From the NCBI GenBank assembly GCA_028023455.1, contig JAQFVV010001011.1:64001-128000 (forward strand): DNA of 64,000 bases, in the 5' to 3' direction. Below the pieces are notes generated by a model. The model searched no databases. It worked only from the letters and a program-made list of their open reading frames with translations, and was not told the DNA's origin. This document shows, piece after piece, positions 56,309-64,000 of the stretch. The stretch's first letter is position 1; every line of letters starts with the position of its first letter. Source of the DNA: Epiperipatus broadwayi (lineage: Eukaryota; Onychophora; Udeonychophora; Euonychophora; Peripatidae). A program made the position numbers and the translations under genes.

Positions 56309-57667
56309 TTTAAATAAAAGAAAAAAATCAAATTATCAAGCAATAATATAATTTAAATAACTATAAAAATTTCTAATAATACCATTGTACTGCTGAAACC
56401 ATTTACAGAGATCCACTTCTTCAAAACCATTTATTCAAAGAAAAAATATGATTGAAATCATTTTCTAAATACTCATTTTTTGAAAGATAATAATAAAATT
56501 ATTTTATCTTAAAACTATATCACAACAATAAATTAGTTTTAAAATAAATAATGGTAAACTTTAAATTGTTATTTTAAAAGTTGATGCTAAAAAATAATGA
56601 TAATCCTTGTTCGTAAATTAAATTGCACTTCTAGAATTTGCTTATAAGGTAACTTCCCCATTGTTTGGTTACATCTGAACAATATTGTGCAGTTATGTTT
56701 TCCCTCTTAGCATCACATGCAAAAAATACAAGTATTATCTTCTAAAATCCAAATCAATCTAAAGTAATCCATGATAAATATTAATATCCTTTAAGCTAAA
56801 ATGTTTATTCAATCTCTTTCTAAAATTTTATCCAAAGATTTAATATCTATGTAGAATAACAGTTTAAAAATCCATTTTTGAGAATTAATTCTTTTGTAAA
56901 TTTTTTGGCTATTGTATAAAGCAAGTATTTGTAACAGTGATAAGATATTTAATGTCCGCATTTCAATTGGCAAAATGATTAATAACAGACATTATAAAAT
57001 ATAATGTATTCACTTGATATTTTCAATAGCAGACATACATTCATGAATTCAAATAATTATTTTATTATTTTAAGACAATACAATATTCATATCATTCAAG
57101 CATATATTTTGTGGCTAAATATATTTCAGGTAAAGACAATTATATTATTTAGGCATTTATTCACAAATATAATTTTAGTCCTCTCAAAAGACAAATCTGG
57201 TTTCATTGTTTCTTAATAAAGTATGCTGTAATATAATCCATATATTGATTTCAATAGCAAATTGTTTTAAAGCATATAAAACTAAATTCAAAGCATTTCT
57301 TTTTATTTATTTTCAAATCCATCGTTCTTAAAATATAAGTTCATTTTGATTTCTTTAAAGTAAAATCAAATATGAGTTAGTAATATCAATTATATGTTAT
57401 CAAAAACAGACATTTGTCATTCCATCAAACATTTTAAGATCAATTGTAAAACACAGGTGCAATGTCTTAATTTTCTCCTCTTTACAACTTTAACATTTAA
57501 AATAAAATTCTTAATGAATATCCGGTTCATCTCTGTCATTACAAATAAATTAACTGCATCATAACATAATAAATTCATTTTAAATAAACAATCAGTCATT
57601 CCAGGCATACAATTAATAAAAAAATACATAATTCTTATACAAATTCACTCCTGGTTTATTGCAATAG
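53999..57667. other. Repeat-poor AT-rich stretch; possible 3' UTR of a - strand gene
   Basis: Some 3.7 kb with only one short TA run (56278-56304) and no recognisable transposon, palindrome or open frame of note. This contrasts with the rest of the window. If 57668-57742 is a last exon, this stretch would lie downstream of its stop on - and could include a long 3' UTR. Confidence 0.35.
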
Positions 57668-57742
57668 TTATCCTAGCATTTGGTATTCATCTTCCATGAT
57701 ATCCAAGTAGTCGCTATTGCATTCTGCATAATATTGAAGGTC
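57668..57742 (-). CDS. Possible last exon of an unidentified gene
   Basis: On - a pyrimidine-rich stretch and TTAACTCAG are followed by 24 open codons and TAA. The peptide begins DLQYYAECNSDYLD and ends MEDEYQMLG, acidic and tyrosine-rich, with codons that are not the AT-saturated kind typical of chance frames here. An AATAAA lies nine bases after the stop. I do not recognise the protein. It is far too short to assign a domain, and no upstream exon was identified on - to 64000. It could be a coincidence. Confidence 0.35.
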   Translation of the reverse strand, partial: DLQYYAECNSDYLDIMEDEYQMLG

Positions 57743-59772
57743 CTGAGTTAAGTTGAAGTAGATAAAAACTGATAGGAACTTTTTTGTTTAGTGAATCATT
57801 TTAAATTAATTATTCTAGTTACAATTTTCACATCACTTTTAAACAAAATAATAACAAAATTAAAACAAATTACCATTATTATATTATAAAATAAATAGGA
57901 TTAGAAGTTCTAAACTAAACTGTACAAACTAGAATCTATGTAGAATCTATAGAATGTAGAAAAAGAAGTGAGAAGTGTCTAAACTGACCTCAATCATGTT
58001 TTTATAACCATCTTGATCCAATTATTTCATTGGTCAAGATTGCTTGCACAAAACTACCAATTTACATATCTACAACAAATGACTTTTAAAATTAAGTTTT
58101 AAAACTATTAGTCATCAATATTAAATATTTTTTAATTATTTAATATCTCAATTATTAAATATTTTCACCTATAAATTTAATATTCTTATTAAAACCACTT
58201 TTAAACATTTAAATAACCTGAAATTAATTTCCAAAATAAATTATCACAAGTAAATAAAATCATAATAATTTTAAATATTATTTTTCAAATATTATCTCTA
58301 GTCTGACAATTTTGCTATGCATTATTGTATCAAACTTTGGTTACCAAGCTAAAATTAAAGTTTTATTTCTCTAATTTTTTGAAAGCACATATGTTTACAC
58401 ACTTCTTATCATGAGACACTTTCAGCACACTTTTAAACTAATAAAAAATTAACTTAATCATTTTAAATAATATTGTAAGCAGAATTAATTATAACAAAAG
58501 AATAAATGACAGGTGAGTTAAAAGAAAATTATGAATGTCTGCCAAAGCATTTATCAAGGATTAGTAATATAGAAAAAGAAAAAAAACACAATGAATATTA
58601 TAAAATAGAAAATCACAATACATTCTCAGGTAAATAAATTTAAAAATATGAAATCTTAAAAGTAAAAATCCAACACACACTATAAATAAAATAAATAATA
58701 AAAATGCTTAAAGATATTTAAATTGAATATGCAAAATATATTATAAAGACAGGTTTCTTTTAAGATTAAGTTGAGACTTTAGCAAAAGATTTAACTAGTG
58801 ATTTAAGCCCTGGCTTCAATATAGTAAATTTTAATTACTTTTCAGGATTTGCATTACCTGTAGTTATTCCAGTGGGGTATGTAAAGTTCTATCTTGAGTC
58901 TATCATGAAGGCTTTTGATTTATATCTATTTGGTAGGAAGTATGGAGACAATCTTTGGATCAGTTCTGATCTAGGCTTTTAAGACGTGATCTTTTAGAAC
59001 AATTTAAAATTCAGGGTCTGCCTTGGTGTTGACTTAGCACTGCATGTTGTAGATAAGATTTTTATGGTGTGTAGTTTTGGTATTCTGCAGAGCCAATCAG
59101 TATTTAGCAAATAGTAGTCAGTAATATGATATCAACAGAATTTCCTGTTAGTAGACAGTAACAGGATAATATTAGCAGTGGTGAGAGAAAGACATGGACA
59201 TTAATCTTTAAAATATAAGGCAGCACATCAATTCAAATAGGTAACATAAGCAGCATACTAACAATATGAATCATAACTCATAATGAGCAGAATAATAATG
59301 ATAAGCTGAATAAAACTTGTCAAAAACCCAGGGTTATTTATGTGAACTGTTAGATCTGCATCATCTTTAATTAGAAGTTTTTGACCAGGGAAAATCTTTA
59401 TCACCCACATAATTTTAATAAAAAACCATCTCAACAGGACTCTTATTTTATTCTAATTTAATTTTTAAAAAAGTAAATGCAATTGTAAGACTGAGCTTTT
59501 AAAAAAAATTACAATCCAAAATAAAAAGAAACTTGATTGCAATCAAAACTTTTAAAAATTAAAATGCTTTTTCAAAAAGATTAGAACTTTACTTGCTTTT
59601 AATTATTGTGAGAAAAAAACAATCATCAAAATAAAATTATTTTAAACCAAAATCTATTGTGGAAATAAAATCACAGAATGTAAAAATATAAATGAGTGTG
59701 TGTTTTATTGCATGTACTCTTAATACATAAATAAAACAAGTAATATACAAACTTTTAATTATATGTATAGAG
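57743..59772. other. AT-rich sequence with one GC-richer patch
   Basis: Mostly AT-rich. At about 58820-59000 a 59-codon stretch on + between stops has a hydrophobic segment (FALPVVIPVGY), but no start codon and no matching splice context that I trust. The patch extends to about 59120 and may be an old repeat. Confidence 0.4.
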
Positions 59773-59975
59773 TCTTATAATCTATACCAGGGATAGATTT
59801 TCTATCAATTGAATTTTTGAATTATTTAATAATGAATTTAAGCCACTGTGTTTACTTTAGACTACTTTACTTATTTATTGAATCCTATTAAAGTAGCCTG
59901 AAAGAAAGTTTTTTTATGTAAATTCATTGTTAAACAGTTTAAAGCAATCAATTGATAGCAATTCACTTCTGGGGT
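59773..59975. mobile_element. Head-to-head Penelope-like fragment palindrome (copy 3)
   Basis: The left part (59773-59869) matches the left arm of the 46.4 kb palindrome in its linker/GIY region (ATACCAGGGATAGA, CTATCAATTGA, AATGAATTTAAG). The right part (59889-59975) is the inverted counterpart (AATTCATTGTTAAACAG, CAATTGATAG, CTGGGGTG). The loop is about 19 bases. Both arms are short and too decayed to code. A TA palindrome follows at once. Confidence 0.6.
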
Positions 59976-59979
59976 GTCC

Positions 59980-59985
59980 TTCCAG

Positions 59986-60023
<38 letters not shown>

Positions 60024-60038
60024 CTGGAATATAAAGGT

Positions 60039-60070
<32 letters not shown>
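59980..60070. repeat. TA palindrome and TA run
   Basis: TTCCAGTT, TA units, AACTGGAA form a perfect palindrome at 59980-60029. A second TA run (60041-60070) is followed by TGTAACC, an element-end-like terminus. Confidence 0.9.
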
Positions 60071-60074
<4 letters not shown>

Positions 60075-60189
60075 AACCTTTTATTTAGGTCCCTGTATTA
60101 AATAATCCAAAATTTTAAATCATAGTAATATATTTAGCATTAACATTTCGATGGGGTTCAACGTACAGTTGGGTCAGTGGCTTTGGATT

Positions 60190-61025
60190 GCTGCCCTCTC
60201 TTGAATTATTTTACAAGTAAAAAATCAATACTAGGAGTGTTTTAAGTTTAACAAAAAAAGAAGGCCAATGCTGATTGGTTGGGCCATCCATTCTGGGTGC
60301 TTATTGGCTGATGATTCCAATAAATATTTTTTCACCACTGAAAATGAAAATATATGTTTTAGAGTGTTTTTTTTATTATTTTTCATACATATTATAAATT
60401 ATTTTCATAAAATCTGCTGAAAGTATAGTTATTTTACAAAAGTAGTAAGGTTTTATTTAAAAAATGTATGCTTTACACGATTGTAAATTGAAAAAGAAAC
60501 CAGCGATAGCAATAATTTTGACATCCTGTCAAGAGTTTAGATTGCCCCAAGCTGTTTATTTAATTTTCAAACAAATATTAATGTTTTAGAATATTTTTCT
60601 GGCATTTATTTACATATTATAATGTATTTTGGTTAAAATATGCTGAAAATATAATTATTTTTAGAAAAATGCTAATATTTTACTAAAAAATTCTTAAAAA
60701 ATTACTTAACGTAAAGCTGGGAGGTAATATAAATGACGTTTACATTGCTTGTAATTTGCTCGTAATACTTTCTTTGATTTTTACACTTTTGAATATTTCT
60801 ATAAATTCAAATAAAAATATATTTTTGAAAAAACATTCGTTTACTTTCCTAATATAACAAATAATTAATATACTTTTTGAAAATGAAACTAAAATTAATA
60901 TATATTAAAAGATGAAAATATTTCTATCATAGAGTTTGTCAATTGACCAATTAAAAGTTTCAGAGTTTTACCTCACTTGACCAGTAATGAAGTGACCTTT
61001 GGAAAGGTTAAAATCTTAACAAGTG
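60190..61025. repeat. Interspersed repeat, copy 2
   Basis: Colinear with 36440-37178 over several blocks, with long diverged parts between. The element may start at TGTAACC (60071) after the TA run, which would make it a further TA-inserted LTR-like sequence. No coding. Confidence 0.5.
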
Positions 61026-62662
61026 GCTTTCAATAAAGACTTCTGGATGCACTAGAAAATTTGCTTGAGTGGAGATAAGATTTCAAACCCAGTCTAGGCT
61101 TTGACTAGGGATAAAATAACAATTTAAAAGTATTTTTATTAATTGGGAGATAAATATATTGCTATTTTATTATTGATGAATAGCAATTGAAATAAATAAA
61201 TAAATTAAATTTGTAAATCTTGTAAAATAAATCTTATAGTTAATTCTTGAGGATATTTTTTGTAGTGAAATAAAATACAGTCTTGCATAGTATGAATAGT
61301 TATTAAAAATGAAGCCAGGTGGAGTGATATTAATGATATTCACACTATGGTTATTGGTCCATTTGTTACCACATTGCATTATAATACAAGCTATATATGA
61401 TATCACAAAGTTGTAGGGGGGTGATTAAGAAAAAGAAAAGCAAAATCAACAGACCAACTCTAATCTTATAAAATAAGAAAGAAAAAAGCTAAAGAAAAAT
61501 CAGAAAAATTTGGAATCTATTTGAAGGGGATTATAAAATATTGTATCTTTAAAATGATTGAATAGAAATCTTAAAGCCTTGCTGTCATTTCAACACTGTT
61601 TTTCTGTTGAGTTGATAGTTCCTTAAAGTCGTACTGAAAAGGAGAAATGGGAACAATGTGGATAATAATTTACTTCTACAAATATATACTTCAAACCCAG
61701 AACAAGTCAAGAAAATGTAAGCATTTGCTTTTATTTTGTTCATTTTTTTAAATTATCAGATTTAAAAATAAAGCACAAATTATTTACATTTAAAAGAAAA
61801 AGCTGAGAAAAATGTTTGTTTTCACACACTTATTATTAAGTAGAAGAATGTGCTTACTGATAAATATTAATTTCAATAAAATAATTCGAAATAATTTTGA
61901 AGAAAAATGTCAAAAGATAAATAAACAAATCAAAAAAGTCATTTTTGAATCATCTAACTTTTAATAAAGTTAAAAGATAATTGCGTGATTTTATTCTCTA
62001 TTCTTTCTTAAGAAATAAAACTCATCTGCCAATTTTTCTTTAGCATCAATTTGTATAAGGATAGAAATGGAAAGTTACAGATTAATTAAAATGCTAAGGA
62101 TATTGTATTTATAATTGGATAAATTCTTCTTAGTATTGCTAAACAGTTATTACTTTGCCAATGGAAATGTAATAACTAAAAGTATTTACTTTTAAAATTT
62201 TACTGTGCAATGCCTATAAATAAGATTTTTTAAAAATGTTTGAAAATTGTCCAAATTACTTAAAGTTGTTACAAATATTACTGTGGAGGAAAAAACAAAA
62301 TCAATCAATAATTTTAATACGTTGAATATGTTAATTGTAATGAAACTCTAAAGTAATTTTTAAAAAAAATTATCTAAATTAAAATGTGGATAAACTGATT
62401 TTGATTATGCTTACACTTGAAAATGTTTAAATCTTGTCTCACTATGTTGACCTCAAATAAATCAATAAATGTATTTAAAAAGTTTGTTTTGAAGATCATA
62501 ATAACTTATAAAGTTATTAGGGAAAATTATCAATAGAAAAGTGGATAAGCTTATCCTCTTAATTGTGCTACACAATGCTGACATGGTACATAAACCAATA
62601 AATGATTTTTTATTGCCTTTGGAAAAGTGTTTAAATATTGTCTTATGCTAACATCGAACAGG
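61026..62662. other. AT-rich sequence
   Basis: No gene was recognised. The - frame at 61170-61406 has no domain. Confidence 0.45.
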
Positions 62663-62930
62663 ATTATATATATATATTGTACCCTTACATCTATATAATG
62701 CATATATATATATATATATATATGCATGTTATTTTACGAATGTTACTCATCATAATATCAGTTCTTATCATTTTAGCTCACAAGGATGAAATAAACTTTG
62801 ACTATAGGATAAAATTTAATGAGAGAAATTGTCCGTTTATTATTTTTTTATTATTATTATTGCTATATTAGTTTATACTACTTACTTCATGAGTCATTTG
62901 GGAATATATATATATATATATATATTCTAA
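62663..62930. repeat. Cluster of TA runs
   Basis: TA runs lie at 62663-62677 (followed by TGTACCC), 62701-62723 and 62906-62925. Confidence 0.85.
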
Positions 62931-64000
62931 CCCCTAAGTTTATTTTAGTTTAGGACACTAATTTTTCAGGTTGATCCAAAATACTTTTCATATAATACAA
63001 TTGTACATTCAATTCTCTTAAGCCATGCCACGATTGTAATAACAACAATAATTGATCACTTATTAATTTAAAGAATAATTATAATAATATTAATCTCAGG
63101 GTTCTTTGTTTCATGTAAGGAAATGCTCGGCAGTATTGTGTTGTCGCATATGACTGGCATTCTGGTCGGCTATAGGAAACATTTATTTTACTTAAATTCA
63201 ATGTGTCTTCATCTCTCATATCAACTGCTATATTATTTAAAGAGATGATAATTCTATTCAATAATGACGTATAATTTTGAATAACACAGCCTTTTTTTTT
63301 TTTCAGAATCTCAGTCAGAATAATAAAAAGACAAGGGTGCTTTTTGTGTCCTTCCATCATCCATGACAACACAATAATATAACTAAGATTTATTACTTAG
63401 ACAATTTAACTAAATGGGAATGGAATAATGTGCAACCAAAGTTAATGGTTTGGGAATAAATTCATTTTTTTTTTTTTTTTTTTTACACAAAGATGAATGT
63501 TTAGTCTTAAGTTTTCAACTCCATAAATAATTATCATTAAACTAAAATATAATGACATATTCCGATCTGCTTAACTTTATTTATCTGGTATATTAAGTTT
63601 TTAAGAATTTGGAATGATTTCGGACTCAAGAAAAGGTTTTGCAATTATTGTGCAAACACTTATATTTAGCATATAAAAACAAAAAAAATGAATCTACAAC
63701 AAATTTTAACAAGACTATAATGTATTATTATCACAAAAAAAAATATATGAACATTTATTCAATAATCCCATAGTAATACAAAAATATAAAATATAACTGA
63801 CATTAAATCTGTATACTCTTTTGGTTATGGTCTAGAGATTACTACTTCTCCTGTATGCAATCATATGGATTGATTAACTAAAAGTACATTTCATTACCAA
63901 TACATTGTTTATTAAATTTTGGTAACCTTGTAGAAGCTTTTATTCAAATTATTGACTAACTATTTTTTTTTTTTTGTTTTTTTTTTTTTTTTAAATGATT
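62931..64000. other. AT-rich end of window, one unassigned frame
   Basis: A 97-codon frame on - at 63372-63079 includes a less AT-biased part (SYSRPECQSYATTQYCRAF), but spans a 14-base A tract and has no recognised domain. Long T tracts occur at 63465-63484 and 63964-63992. Confidence 0.35.

Noticed and set aside
63079-63372. 97-codon frame on - as a gene
   Set aside because: It runs through a 14-base A tract, has no recognised domain and lacks splice or promoter support.

Overview
The window is a very AT-rich piece of an animal nuclear genome. It has spliceosomal introns of 15 kb and 23 kb, long TA, TAA and GATA microsatellites, and relics of Penelope-like elements (PLEs), LTR retrotransposons, a LINE and tRNA-like SINEs. 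The only convincing host gene, a secretin-type (class B1) GPCR, places the source in the bilaterian animals. The mix of elements and one receptor motif would suit an arthropod, but the phylum cannot be fixed from this sequence. There is no bacterial gene, operon, CRISPR array, rRNA or convincing functional tRNA.

Layout of the host gene: three small exons on the + strand (10925-10991, 26084-26169, 49013-49148) encode a continuous part of the receptor from extracellular loop 2 to the start of TM7. Their splice phases fit together exactly. Exons for the N-terminal hormone-binding domain and TM1-4, and for the end of TM7 and the C-tail, are not in the window. Almost the whole window is therefore intronic to this gene. 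A short acidic open segment on the - strand (57668-57742), with a good 3' splice site, a stop codon and a nearby AATAAA, may be the last exon of a second gene; this is tentative.

Layout of the repeats: 7.2-10.7 kb holds an LTR pair around a short non-coding interior. Palindromic elements lie at 16.6-17.0, 18.0-18.7, 22.4-22.9, 28.2-28.4, 46.4-47.9 and 59.8-60.0 kb. A larger LTR element on the - strand spans 29.1-34.6 kb and keeps a broken gag-like coiled-coil ORF. A LINE reverse-transcriptase relic lies at 44.7-45.6 kb, and a lone LTR at 51.7-53.3 kb. Many of these elements start or stop exactly inside TA runs, with termini of the form TGTACC or TGTAAC, so (TA)n appears to be the shared insertion site.

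The most unusual structure is a set of head-to-head palindromes. Each is built from two diverging copies of the PLE GIY-YIG endonuclease end, and at least three occur here. Two hammerhead-like sequence cores sit in a separate repeat family.
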